DNA from: Mugil cephalus
Taxonomy: Eukaryota; Chordata; Actinopteri; Mugiliformes; Mugilidae
Assembly (NCBI RefSeq): GCF_022458985.1
Contig: NC_061779.1
Span: 22,179,001-22,243,000, forward strand
Direction: 5' to 3'
Length of the DNA stretch: 64,000 nucleotides
In this document: positions 1-13,600 of the stretch, piece after piece
Position numbering within the stretch: position 1 is the first letter of the stretch
Layout of the letters: each line of letters starts with the position of its first letter
Notes under the pieces: model-generated
The model's database searches: none
Seen by the model: the letters and a program-made list of their open reading frames with translations, nothing else
Told to the model about the DNA's origin: nothing
Position numbers and translations under genes: made by a program

Positions 1-2097
1 TAATTATCAGTCAGTAATAATTTACTTGCTAATCATTTTGGTTCAAATCCACTCTTTGGTTTGGAGTTTTAGGGTTTTGATGTCTCATACTAAACACTAT
101 ATAAAAAAAATCCAAAAATGCAAACATAAAATGGCATGATCTGACTTTATATTTGAACAGTGGAGAAGAAACATTCTCATGCATTAGCAGGAAAGTAAAT
201 AAATTATTGATAACTGACTGATTTCTGACACTGGCCAGTGACCGTCTCACACACTTAAACCCTGTCTTAAGCCAACAAGCGATTTTCACCAATCTCAACA
301 GAGATTCACCTGCCTACATGCACAAATTTTACACATACACACTCTCAAGCAACGCTATTGGTCCAGCGCCTGGCTATATTTAGCCCTGGTTCACTCAGCT
401 ACCCTAAGTGGTCTTGTTGTGAGAAAAGACTGCCTCAGCCCTGACACAGTACACCATTTTTCACTTCTCTCCCCTCATCAGCTAACGGGTAAGACAAGCG
501 AGCTACAACCGGCTGAATTGAACCAAATCACATAAAACACAGGAGAAAATATTTATGCCCTGTAAACATTTGGCATGACGCAGCAGCAACAAGTCCTCCC
601 CCCCGCCCCCGACTCTCTGGCAGTGTGGACAAGTCTCAGTTGTGTTTCGGGGTGGAAGTTCATGGGCATGTCTGCGTTGGCGACTCTATCCGGAAAAATG
701 ACTCAACATTGTGGTCAGGGTAACCACACCTATTCCTCACTGCCGTCCCGTCCCATAGATCCGTGCAACAAACATAAAACACGTTTAATTCGCACATTAC
801 AGTATACAAGTGGTACGGAGAAAAGAAAAAGAAATAAAGTGTTAATCAATAGCTTGAGCAGCCTACTTTTAGTGTGTTAGAAAATTACAGTTCTCTAGTT
901 AAAAAAAAACAAAAAAAGTATAAAAAAATAAAAACACCTGCAATGATTTCCAAGCTGAACAAATCTCCTGCTGTCTCCTAATGAAGCCACACACTTGCGT
1001 GAACAGCTGGCAGTGTGCTTGTCAACATAGCTTATCAACACAACCACCGGAAAGAACTCACACGCAAAGGTACAAAGGATGGCTTAAAATCTCATTTAAT
1101 AATGCTTTAAACGTCTATTTTAGTCACTTCCAAATCAACCTGTGAAAGTCAGAAAGTAAACCTGACCTCTGAGCATCAATCCCTAAGGGGGGAAATGACA
1201 ATGGTTGGTTGTTTGTCAGCAGAAAAGAGTCACAAGTCTTAATGAATTATCTGGCATCCGTCTTTCACATACCACTAACCAAAGTTATGAATTCTCCCAT
1301 CTGTTAAATATGCAAAGGGTGGAATAGGAACATTTTTGAGTTTGGAAAATACATCATCTTGCCATGAAAAACACTTGTGTGGCTTCTGATTCCTTTTTCC
1401 TCAGAGTGTGCGTTCAGAAATGGAGGCCGGGAGTCAGGCCATTTTACCCTTTGTCCATCGGCCTAAATGCGTTTGATGCATGGAAATGCAAACAAAGCCA
1501 GGCGCCAATGGCATGAGGTTAACATCGGAGGAGAAGAATAGCCAGCTTGTATGTGTCCTGCTTCTTGAAAGCAGTCACTCGGCACAAAATGGCCTTTAGG
1601 CAATGATTCTTAGTCTGACTTTGACTTAACAAGAAGGAGAAGAATGATGATGATGATACCATGATATCATAACGATTTTTTAATGTTATGTTATGGAATT
1701 AACAAACATATAATCCTGCAGTTTCAGATAAAAATGCGCTCTCTCCACATTCCCACACGTCCTGTCCACTTACTCAAGAGACTCTTGAACTTATGCCCGT
1801 CGCTCCGTTAATGACACGGTAAAACTGACGGTGCCACTTGCGCCAGGTGTTAAGTCATCACATAGAAAGCACCCTTATACACACTGACATAAAATTAATA
1901 AAACACACACCGAAGTGTACAGTAAAACAGTTGCAATATGTATCACCACATATAAAAGAGGACAAAAGACGGAAGACAAAGGACAACTTTGTTGTCCACC
2001 GTTTGTTGTGCACCGTCTGAGACATCAACGGTCCGGGACGTTTACGGCGGCGGCGGTTTAAACAGCAAACAAAAAAAAAAACATGAAGGCAACTCAC
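1..2097. other. Non-coding stretch, probably intron 1 of the mfge8-like gene
   Basis: No exon with a convincing reading frame, EGF-like cysteine pattern or discoidin motif was found on either strand. The segment is AT-rich with short A runs near 900-935. Because a minus-strand signal-peptide exon ends with a splice donor at 2096-2097, this stretch is most simply the first intron of that gene, with the remaining exons left of the window. This is inference from the donor orientation. Confidence 0.45.
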
Positions 2098-2167
2098 CGT
2101 TCACCGCGAAGACTAGACAAGCTGTGAAAAGTTGCAGCCAGAGGAAAAAACGCGCCTGCTCCTTCAT
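2098..2167 (-). CDS. mfge8: First coding exon of a secreted protein, probably Mfge8 (lactadherin)
   Basis: On the minus strand an ATG at 2167 opens 23 codons plus one base. The peptide starts MKEQARFFLWLQLF and continues TACLVFAVN: a charged start, a hydrophobic core and small residues, i.e. a classic signal peptide. It ends at a GTGAG donor (2093-2097) in phase 1, as expected for a signal-peptide exon followed by an EGF-like exon. The identity rests on position: in vertebrates MFGE8 lies next to ABHD2 in the opposite orientation, and abhd2 is the next gene here. Mfge8 is a secreted glycoprotein that bridges phosphatidylserine on dying cells to integrins on phagocytes. No downstream exon is in the window, so the family call cannot be proven; another secreted protein is possible. 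Confidence 0.5.
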
Positions 2168-2420
2168 AGCGTCTGCTCTTGTCAGTCGTCACTTCGCTGT
2201 AGTTTGTAAGTTAAACAGACGGCGGTATGGAGGTCTCGAGCCTGGGGTCTGGATGTTCTGGACGTTGTGTGTGCTCGCGCGGCTCTAAACTCCCAGGCAG
2301 CAGCCGAACTGAAGAAGCACGTGCGCCTCAGCTCTCACCCAATCGCGGCCTGGCATTTAATTGTAGCTCCGCCCCCTCCGTCACTCTGTTGTTGAACAAC
2401 AACGAGCAGTCAGTCAGTGA
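2168..2420 (-). promoter_or_regulatory. Likely promoter and 5' UTR of the mfge8-like gene
   Basis: This block directly upstream of the signal-peptide exon is richer in GC and CpG than its surroundings. It contains a GC box (ccgccccctcc near 2370), an ATTGG/CCAAT-type element (cccaatcgcgg near 2338) and a CACGTG E-box near 2319. Promoter function is inferred from composition and position; no transcription start can be fixed. Confidence 0.4.
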
Positions 2421-5400
2421 GGGTGGTGAATTACCTTGGAAACAAAGGAGGCTCTTGTTATTAACACACAACATTAAATCCAATAACTTGATTAGGATCT
2501 TTAATATTAAATCCTTGAGAGGAAAATAATTGCTCCACTGCTCTGGTAATTGCGGTACCATATACTCAAGAAGCCCAAGAATGACCCAATAATTGAATGT
2601 GCCCATGGGTTCTACCTGAAGAACCTATTATCTTTATTTTTATCATAACTATGTGTCAAACAATAATGTAAATAATAATAATAATGTGTCAGGGACAAGT
2701 CACCTACAGCTGCTCCTTCCCTCAGGGGTTCTATGGGGTTTTATATAAAATTTCAGCTCATTGCATTATTTCCTATGAGAGTTGGGGGGCACCACATGCA
2801 GAGCAAAAAGAAACAAATGATTGAAACTGAATTCACAAGGTGGACTTCAGAACAACCCCAAATGAATAATAATGATAAAAAAGTGAACCTGCTAACAGGT
2901 TTTCCACACAAAAATGTGATGATACATTAGTGTTGCGTTCACATCTTCTGCCACCATCTGACAAACAAAGCAGCACTAGGAGCCTTATTTTCCTCATCAT
3001 CTCCACCATTGATAGATGGACACACATTTCATGTCCACCACCACATGTCCAATACTGTTATAACATGTGAAATTGTATTTCTCATGTGATGTCTTCACTG
3101 GGCAATGCATATGTCTATTTTATCCTTTGCAAAGAACACATGTGAAAGACCCAACACGTCTTAAAAACCACTTGAGTTTCTTTCTGTTTTATCAGAAACA
3201 TAAGCCCATCTATACGTAAATTCTACATGTGATAATTGATGGGCTGGTTATGGAAGACAAACTGAGAAACTATCATGGGGCCCCAGACCACAGGGAACCC
3301 AAAGAACCCTAATTTCATTTTAGTTGTTTATACATTTTTAAAACTGTATATTAAACATCCTAAATTAAAGTTATTTTAGTCTAAATTTCATATATGCTTA
3401 CGAGCAGAGCAAATGAGCAGTGTTCTGATAGGAGAATCACTGTGCGTGTGTTTACTTGGCTTAATGTAGTCAAACAGCAGGTCAATGTGGCACTTGTCTT
3501 TAATGTCATGTCTTGGTGAGCCCCAACTCACTGTTGGCCTATTCTTAAAAACGTTCTGGGAAAATTCCCATGGTGGCTCCATGCATGAAATCCTTCTCTG
3601 AAATCAACACAGATCAAGGCGAACCAAAAGGTTCATATGTGGGCGTACCTTGAACTGAGATCCAGCAGTGGGTCAGAGTAGATTTCTGTGCCATCCGAAA
3701 GAGTGGGGGTGAGGCGAATTAATGAGATTGAGTTCGAGAGCGGTGTCAAGGAGTGTCAGACCTTTTTAATCTCTGAATCTTTCGCCTCAGTTATCTCCTA
3801 TGCAGGAGTATGACTTATCATTGGTTGGTTATCTTGCTCAAAATCTTGGAGACAAAGCTCAATAGTACGACAGTTGCATGATAGCTAACTTCAGAATACA
3901 AAATACCTACATAATGGCAGGCCTGGGGAGTATTCTTCTGACTCTCTTTACATATCTTATGGGACACATTTAACAGAGCAGCAACACTAATCACAGACAA
4001 CCTCTGCACACAACTGGCTGTGTGAAACCTATCCTTGTTACAACAGTGTGATTTAAAAGCAGTTTAAAGCAATCAAGCTCACTTGGCAACTTGTTAATAG
4101 AAGAGACTCCTAGTCTTTAATGCCCCATTCTCACCATATCTCCTTCCCTTTCTCACATATGTTTAGATCAAATGCAGATATATAGTGATGTGTCTGACTT
4201 GAAACAGTACTGTGCCACAGCCCTTCCTCTCACATGCTGAGCCGAGGGAAAAAATCCTTTCCCGAAATGACCTTTACACATCAAAGCTAAATCTCAGGCT
4301 ATATGGAGTGATACTGAGCTCCCCTGATATTCCCACTCATTAGTTTGATGAGCAGAGTATACTGTACTGTGGGAAGGGAAAGACTCCTGAAAGACCTCAG
4401 ACGAAGAACGCAGAAATGGAAAAGAGGTATTTTCTATCAAGGCACACTAAGCATATGTGGAGAAACTTTACAGCACTACCACAACACAGTATGTATGCAC
4501 ATGTTTTATACATTAAGTAGATAGATTGTGTTTTTTTCTCCCATCTTTTCCTGACACATTTCTGCTGAAAGCTAATGAATTCCCATCAGTCCCACCTATT
4601 ATGAGGCACCTGGCAGTGTACTATTTACTTAGAATTGATAAAATAATCTGTAAATATGAAGTGAAACAAAGGGCCAGCAAATCCCCTAAACATAGAAAGG
4701 GGAACAAGTCTCACCCTGCACATTAATAAACTCACAAGTACAGATTGGCTGACGTCTACCAGTGGTCATATGTGGTTTAGACTTCTCAGTGTCAGAAGCC
4801 TCAGATGTTCTTCTTCTATCAGACAAAGCTTCTTCTCGTGACTGACTTTTGCCAAGTCTGAGCCAGAGGATGAGGTGAATCATCACAAGATGACTGTTAA
4901 ATAGCACTTGTTTGATCCTAATCCACAATGCTGGGTGTAGCATAATCCTGTAAACTCAAACCCTGGGAACATGTGGTGCTCTTAAAGGGGAATTCCCAAT
5001 AAATTCAGAATTACGTTGGAGAGTGTGTATGTAACTGGTATGGATCTGTAAAGTTTCACTTACGTTACCGTCACCGAGGCAAAATCAATCGACCCAGCCC
5101 TCTTTCACTTCTGTCTCTCATCTGGAAACAACTAAAGTGAGGCGTAATACTTTTAAACAAAACACAGATGAAGAAGTGAAAATAATTGAGGATGGGAGTT
5201 CCTCTGAAGCATCATTTTAACATTCAGATTTCATACTGATTATTTGGCACACAAAGTTCAAAGAGGCTACATCAAGCATAGAGTCTCTGGTGTATTTGGA
5301 GCTGCATAAGATACACGGTGAGTAATCGCCAATAATCACATAAGTGACTGGATGCCAAATAATTAAATTGTATTAATTTAAATTGTGCAACTGAACCTCA

Positions 5401-6479
5401 GTGTTTTTTTTTTTTAATATTATTATTATTTTTTTTTACTTTCAACTTTCTGTATTTTAAAATTAATATGCATCAACTTCACTTAAGTGTCGAGGTTCTG
5501 TGGCTTCAGGATCTATTTATTAATTGTTATTAGTTGTTTGATAACTAGCTATGAAACAATGTGATCAGTCTGTTGCCAATCAGTAAAAAAAAAAAAAAAA
5601 TTAGCATTTGTGTTTATTGAACCTAAAAAAATTGTCTTTTTTTATAGAGATTGAAATTCGTAAACGAACCATAATTAGTGTACTATCGCCTTTAAAATAT
5701 ACTTATTATGTAACAAATTATACACACGTCAGTAAAATACACATAGCCTACGTTAAGATATGATTAATAAATAATGAAAGCCAGGGCTATCATTAACTCA
5801 CTGCAGTATCAGCAGTGTTCTATTGGTGGACAGCGCCCTCCAGTGGTTACAGTACTCAATACAGAATCTTATTCATCACTGGGAGTTGAAGTGACATAAA
5901 TGTTGCTCAATTTTCACGTCAAGAGACATGAGACTTGTTTTAGTTTCATGGCAACCTTTTAGAAAACAAACAATCTTCACGAATACTCATAAAAAGCCTT
6001 AATCTCCTGTACTCCAACATATACTCCAAACACTCATTATGAAGTCTGCACTTTTACATCATCAGCAGTCTGGGTGGTAGCTATGATTTAAGGGACATCT
6101 TAACAGTAGTTAATAGTAGTCATCAGTGGTGTCCAACCGTATGCTACATCTGACCACTGAAAGGGAGGCGGGTAGTTACTGTAAAATAAACTGTTAAGTA
6201 GGAAGTCGCCTTAAGCTACACCCATGTAGTCCATAGCCACACCGCTGTTGGGTGTGTTGCCTTCCAGTACCTTCTTGGTTTCACAGGCGTGCGGAACACA
6301 TCGGATAATTTAATGCGTAGCCTACTAAAAAATACATTATTAAACTATTTATCAACGTATTTGATGAATACTTTTCTGTAAGATAGCAAGATAAAGAACA
6401 TAGTAAAATATTTTATTGTCATTGAGAATCATATCCTCAAGAGTCGGAGTTTTGAGCGTGTACCTGAACGCATCGTAAA
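2421..6479. other. Intergenic spacer between the divergent mfge8-like gene and abhd2
   Basis: No supported gene. The stretch is AT-rich, with short AAT runs near 2670-2690, T and A runs near 5407-5440 and 5586-5600, and no open frame that resembles a known protein. The short frames present lack splice signals that would join them. Confidence 0.5.
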
Positions 6480-6592
6480 CGCAGCTCTCTGCTGGTCGGT
6501 CAGCTCCTCTCCTCCGCTGTAAACACACGGTGTAAACTCAGTAAACTGGGTGGATCCAACCAGGACACAGACAAACTTCTCAAAACACCATG
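6480..6592 (+). other. abhd2: Probable 5' untranslated exon 1 of abhd2
   Basis: A stretch with moderate GC ends in ACACCATG followed by a strong donor GTAAGAG at 6593. It lies 1 kb upstream of the abhd2 start codon in the same orientation. If it is spliced to the exon at 6894, the terminal ATG gains only one further codon before a stop. The 5' edge is a guess. Confidence 0.4.
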
Positions 6593-6893
6593 GTAAGAGC
6601 GTATTCCTTTTTTAAAATATAATTATAATAATAATAATAATAAAATAAAATACATTGCTTTCCTCGCATTGTGTTTGTTAAAACCCAACGTGTCACTTCG
6701 GACTCACGTAGAAACACTTTTACCTGAGTAACAATACTAAAGGACTGAGCCCGGGAACTTGTTGGGGCGACGTACAGCTACATAAAGTGACGCAGAACTG
6801 ACACTTTGTTATATTGTGCTCTCTTCCTGGTTTTTCTAGTTCCCCATGCTAAATTCAGACAGATGCTTAATCTTTGTTAACTGTGTTTTCCAG

Positions 6894-6973
6894 CTGTGAG
6901 AGCGAGCACCATCACCGTGGATTCAAACAGGAGGACCTCGGCAGCTGTAATTCCTTCACGCGCACACAGCAAG
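6894..6973 (+). other. abhd2: Probable 5' untranslated exon 2 of abhd2
   Basis: An 80-base segment is bounded by a good acceptor (TGTTTTCCAG, ending 6893) and a good donor (AAG then GTGAGG at 6974). It has no ATG. It would splice to an acceptor at 7584-7585 (or 7581-7582) just before the abhd2 start codon. Support is splice signals and position only. Confidence 0.4.
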
Positions 6974-7604
6974 GTGAGGAAAAGTGTTGAAATGTTGACG
7001 GATCATCGCTTCTTAATAGGAAATTATTCACAGAGAGTTGGTCATTAACAGGAACAGCACTTTGCACCGCAGCGTCCCATACCTGGTATTTCCGTGCCAG
7101 TTTCAGTTTCAAACAGGAATGTACAGAAACACTTTTTTTTTAATCTCATAGAGTTATTACACATATTTAGGAAGGAAGGAAGATCCAAAAACATCTAGGT
7201 GTGACTTGACTGTCGCTATTGATAAACTGAAAGTAGGAATTCCAGAAAAGATTTCCTTCACTTATTTATGAATTCAGTGAACTTTTGCACTCTACTGGTA
7301 GGAACTAAATTCCTAAAGACTGCATATAAAGGGATCGCGTTTCGCACCTTCCCTCCGTTGTTTGTCTATGCGGTAAGTCATTGAATCAGCTCACTAGGTA
7401 CACATCGATGCAGTTTTAATAATTGTTTTTATGTTGCCTGGGGGAACTTCCATAATAGCAGAAGTGGATGTCAAGAGTCATGAGTCAGACTTTTGAAATT
7501 AGATCACTCAGAATATTCCACCTCCTGTAAGCTCCTAGTTCACGTCAGTTAGACGCTTTCCTAACTCATTTTGAACACACAGCAGGCCTTCTCCTATTTC
7601 TACA

Positions 7605-10600
7605 ATGACCACCCTCGAGGACGGCCACATGTACACCTTTGGCCCGGAGCTGCCCGCCATGTTCGATGGCATGAAGCTGGCAGCAGTGGCGGCCGTGCTC
7701 TACATCATTGTGCGCTGTCTGAACCTGAAGAGTCCTCCTGCTCCACCAGAGGTCATCTACCAGGACACGCCGCTGAGCCACTACCTGCTTAAGTCCTGCC
7801 CAATGCTGACCAAAGAGTGAGTGTTTATGAGATAATCTGGAGAAAGTTTTAAATACTTGTGATGCCACCTGAACTGCAACGAGAATTTGTTGAATTTGGC
7901 ACCGCTCTTGAAGTGGTTGCACGCGGTGTCACATATTTATGGTGTCCGCAAAGGCTGGTCAGCTGTTTAAAGTGCAAGCCCGAAAGACGACCATTTTACA
8001 GTCACTGGATATCTGATATCTCAAATGTAGAGACTGGACAGAGATAAACTGATACAGGATTTCTTCATACCTGAAAAACGGATATATTCAGAAGCATCCT
8101 GTCAGTATTAAGTTCTATATTTCAGTTCTGCGGTTTCCTGTTGTGTCACAAAATGTGCTTCACAAATAAAAGGAAAACAAAAGATCCCGATTGGTGCAGG
8201 AGACCCAGGCGTAGGAGTCCATGCATTCTTCTTCTTTGTCAAAACCTGGCTAGCAGCTCATGTAACCTCAAGCAGAGGAATGCCGAGGTCTTTCTAACTC
8301 CACACCTTCAGAATTGTTCAAATGCTCAAACAGGTTTTAGTGACTTATGTACTTACAGTACAAGTGTCCTCTTGCAACATCCCTTCATTTTTGTTTGCCT
8401 AACAGGAGTGTCTGTAGGCATTTAATTATCGGCTCAACAGTATGTGTAATAAAGATAAAAGTTAACGCCAATGGACAGATCCTCTGTCTTGTGCCAAGTA
8501 AATGTTGTTTTTTCTAAGAACATGCGTAACTAAAATACGTGTCGTATTCTAAATATTTTCAGCTTCACACCCATCAGTGTTTAACACGCTGGCATGCACG
8601 TGAGAGCATGATGTCACTGTTTGTCATTATGTAATGAGGAAGTTTCTCTCGCTCCGAGTTAATATGCATGCCAGCTGGCTGGTCTGATCAGTGAAGTGGC
8701 TCCTGGTGAGTGCATGTTTGTGCTGTGTTTGGACAGTGTGCCGATAATATCTGCTAAAACTCTGCTGAAGCAGCATTAGGAGTTGTGCAGTATAAAATGG
8801 AGCTTGTCCGTCTCTGCAGATACATTCCTCCCTTGGTTTGGGGGAAGTCCGGTCATCTCCAGACAGCCCTGTATGGCAAGATGGGACGTGTCAACACTCC
8901 AACGCCCTGTGGTGTTCGCAAGTTCCTCCCGATGCAGGATGGAGCCACAGCTACGTTTGACCTCTTTGAAGCTCACGGAGAGCACAGCACAGGAGGTCAG
9001 AAACAAATACTACTCTGTCTCTGTTGGATCACCAAACCACACTTGTTTGTAACTTATCTGCTATTTTATACTGCCTGGCCAATAAAAAAGTCGCCAACTG
9101 AATTTAACTAAGCAAATAGGTATGAGCCTCTTATTGGATAATTATTCAATGGTTGATTGTCTTTCAGCTGGCAACAAGTTATGTAACCCCAACTGATGCA
9201 ATGAGTAGCTTCTCATTTCTTCAACTTCCATGTGGAAAAGATGTTAGTCTGTTTGAGAAGGGTCAAATCATTGACATGCATCAAGCAAATAAAACATCAA
9301 AGTAGATTTTAGAAACTACTACAATTGGGTTAAGAACTGTTACATTTTTAAAAACTGGAAGGATAGTAGGGAACCATTGTGACAGGGGCATCAGAGTAAG
9401 AAGAGAGGTAGATGAAGTGATGGACCCATGTCTAGTGTCTACTGTACCAGCCTGTGGGGGCAGTGTTATGATCTGGGTTTGCTGCAGTTGCTCAGGTCTT
9501 GGTTCAGCAACTTTATGCCCAAAGAATGAGGTCAGCTGACTACCTGAATATAACTGGACCAGGTTATTCCATCAGTGGATTTTTTTCCCTTATGACAAGG
9601 GCACATTCCAAGATGACAACGCCAGGATTCATGGGATTCAAATTGTAAAAGAGTGGTTCAGGGAGCATGAGACACTATTTTCACACATGGATTGGCCAAT
9701 ACAGAGTCCAGACATTAATCCCACTGAGAATCTTAGGGACGTGCTGCATTAGGCTTTGCGCAGTGGTCAGACTCTCCCATCATCAATACAAGATCTTGGT
9801 GAAAAATGCGACACTGGATGGAAATAAATGTGACATTGCAGAATCATCTTGAAAGTGCCACTGAGAATGCTGCTGTAATCAAAGCTAAAGGCCGTCCAAC
9901 AAAGTATTAGAGTGTGTGACCTGTGTGCAACTTTTTCTTTGGCTAGGCAGTGTACTTTAAAAGCGCATTGATTGTTGTTTTGTTAAGTTGTCTTTCCTCC
10001 TGAGTTTTTTTGTACTTGTTTGGCTCACGAGCATGTGAGCTTCAAGTTAAAAGCAGCGTCTCCTACGTTATACGTGAACAGAAAGAACTCTAATGAACTC
10101 CCACGAGGGAGCATGCCATTCATTTCAGCAGCCAATTAACAACCACTTTATGCCCACTCATGACTCCACTTTGTATGTTTGTGCATATGTTTGTTTTTTC
10201 GGTGTGTTTGTGTGTATGTCAGATGACATTACCATGGTAATCTGCCCTGGGATCGGTAACCATAGTGAGAACAACTACCTCCGGACCTTTGTGGATTACT
10301 CCCAGCGGCAGGGTTACCGCTGTGCCGTCCTCAACCACCTGGGAGCCCTACCCGACATGGAGCTCACCTCGCCACGCATGTTCACATACGGTAAAGAGGG
10401 AATGCACAGTGGTCAGTGATTACAGAAGAAAGCAAGAGTCATATGAAGCACGAACATTTGTCAAACCAAATCTGATTTCTCAGTAACACATTCTAAATGC
10501 ATTTATGCCTACTATCACGTATTTGTCACTGCTACACGTCTCTTAAAGTGTCCCTCTTCCAATCAGGTTGTACCTGGGAGTATGCAGCCATGGTGGGCTA

Positions 10601-13600
10601 CATCAAACGCACTTTTCCCCAGACGCTGCTGGTGGTTGTGGGCTTCAGCCTGGGGGGTAACATCGTCTGTAAGTTCCTGGGAGAAAACCGATCGAACCAG
10701 GACCGAGTGCTGTGCTGTGTCAGCGTCTGCCAGGGTTACAGCGCCCTCAGGTTAGTAGACTTCCACCAGACCTAAGACTGGATATGACACTGGTTAGTTC
10801 TTTAGTTTCAACCTAAGTGAGCATAATGGCTGAAGGAATATCTTTATTAATCATCATTAAAATTGGTCATTGGCTTTTAAGCTTTTGTTAAAACTCTTGC
10901 ATTGTAGATGTGGTTGTATTGTGTTCCTTCTGTGAGTGACCATTAACTGAATGTTTCCATGTGTGTTTAGGGCCCAGGAAACATTCCTTGAGTGGGACCA
11001 ATGCCGGAGGCTCTACAGCTTTGTCTTGGCAGACAAGATGAAGAAGCTCATCCTGTCACACAGGTGAAGAAACAAACATTGCAACATTTGCCACAGATTT
11101 ATGTGTAATTCCCTTTGAATTTGTTACATTCCTCAAACAATCGCAGCTTTTTGTATATATATTTCTCTGCAAATCAGTAGAGAGGGACAAAAAACAAAAC
11201 ATTCCTAGGCTAAAAGTCCTAAGCAATCCCATTATCCACTATTTGGCCTTTGTGCTTCTTTTATACAAAGTCTGGGAGAGTCGGACGTGTGAAAGGGATT
11301 AGCAGATTAAAAGTCTCCTGCCCTGATTTGTCTAAATGTTGTATTGTTCAACAGGGACAGTTTGTTGAGCATGAACTCCAGCAGCATTGGAGACGCAGAC
11401 CTGAACAGACTGTACACAGCCACGTCTCTGATGCAGGTGGATGACTGCATCATGAGGTGAACACGTTGTTGGATTTTGAAACAGATTAGAGCTTTCTAAC
11501 ATCTGCCATTCTCACCTCTGTCACTGATGTTATCACACGTTTACCGCCACAGAAAATTCCACAACTACAGCTCACTGAGAGAATACTATGAGAAAGAGAG
11601 CTGCGTGCACTACATCCACAAAGTGAGTGAGACGTATCTAAGACCTCCATTACTGCAACTTGTTTCTGTTTTGACTACTATTTCAAACATGTTCTACAAA
11701 CGTATGACTTGCTGCTATCTTTGTTAGTGATCCAGTCAACAGCTAGTGAACAGAAGTTAATGTGTCTCCTACTCCTGACAGTGTAACAATCAGAAGTAAT
11801 TCAGAAATAAACTGAAATATTGCCTGGTCTTCAGATCACTGTACCCCTCCTCCTGGTAAACGCTGCAGACGACCCGCTAGTCCACCAGTCGCTACTGGCT
11901 ATTCCACGCACACTCGCAGGTTTGTTGTTATTAAATTTCTGAAGTATAATATCTGTTAGTTTTTTATATAGCAGATGCACTTTGCTGGACAGCTGCTAAG
12001 AGATTAGAACACATCATATGTTCTTTTGTTGTTGTTGATGTTGTTGTCACTTTGCGTGTTTTGCACATTTCCTAGAGAACCATGACAAGAACAGTAATGC
12101 ATTGTTCTCACTGTGGCGCAGACGGGCATGTAGTGAATTAACCTGTTGTCTTGCCACTGGAGCTGGACACTGGTGACACAGTCTTAAGTGTTGATAAAGT
12201 CTTGTCGCAACTATCTGGTCAACACCGCCCAGCCCAGACAGTCTTGTTGAATTTTTCAGGGCCATGTGATCTGCCTGAGCTGCTGGATTATATATATAGA
12301 GAGCTGCGTGTGTGTGTGCGCGCGTGTGTGTGTGTGTGTGTGTGTGCGCCGCAGCCTGCTGCCTTGTCTTGCCTCAGCAGTTTATATGCAATGGCCCCTC
12401 TGTGTGAATCAGTGGTTGTAATTCCTTAGAGCTTGACAACTGAAATTCTAAATTCGCCATGTACTTTTTGTCATGCAGTCGTAGTTACTGGCTCAAAATC
12501 CAGATTCTACCTAATTTCTAAATGTGTTCATATAAAAACAGGGTAAAACTGTCCGACCCTCTCCAGTTTTTAAGGTATTTTTAGAACTTCTCATATCGAT
12601 CTCTTGCAAACAAAGAATCTTTCAAAACCCAGTGCTCAGGTGTTTCTGAAAATTGGTTTTCTGTGGACACGTATTTTCGTGAAAATGCTCAGAATTCCAG
12701 ACAACGCCTCAGGTCAGAGGTAGAGACACATAAAAAAAAGCGCTGGAGATCGAGTTTAGGTGGTATAGAGTTACAGAAAGGGAAAGGACAGCTGTGCTTT
12801 TCTGAGCAGAGACCTATGCTCTTGGAAGCTGACCTCACAGTCGGTCACTGATACATTTTAACGATACCTCCTCCTCCGAAGCAGGTCAGCTTAATTATTT
12901 ACCTTCACACAGACAACATCAGGGCACCTTTAATTATCAAAGAGGTGCTAATCCCAAAAACAAAGTCAAACGATGATTTGCAAAACGTTAATAGCCCTGA
13001 GCACAAGCACTGCAATCGTGAGAATTGTCATTATTTAGTAGTTACAAACAGCGTGTTCCGCTGCATTTTGGTTTAATGACAATCATTAGTCAGTGGGGCT
13101 TCGGGGAACTATTGTGAAAAAGATTGAGTTTCATTGCATTACTCACCTTGTCTAATATGAAAGTTTGACGTGAAATTCAACTGGAGGCTGTGCTTCTGCT
13201 GGATGTGCGTCCACATATTTCCTAACACAGCTTTAAAGACGTTATGATTAATAGTTTTTAATAACAGAGGCTCAAATCATGGGGTGTAATGTTAAAGCAA
13301 ACCCACAGACACTTATCAGTTGACTTCCATCTCTAAAAGTAATTTATGGCACCTCACAGCTGTTTGTGATTCCTTATTTGTAATACAATTCTGAACCCAC
13401 TGGTTTAATAAGAATCCAAGCAATAACTCAGAAACCGGTTTGTTCATTTGGTGAACGGAAACCTCACATGCCTCTTTTTAAATGTCTTACTCTGCAGAGA
13501 AGATGCCCAATGTGGTGTTCGCCCTGACCCAGTATGGAGGCCACATGGGCTTCTTCGAGGGAGCCGTGCTGTTCCCTCAGCCCCTCACCTGGATGGACAA

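Noticed and set aside
575-880. Plus-strand 101-codon open frame near the left edge
   Set aside because: No homology sense, no splice signals, and it lies in the probable intron of the mfge8-like gene.
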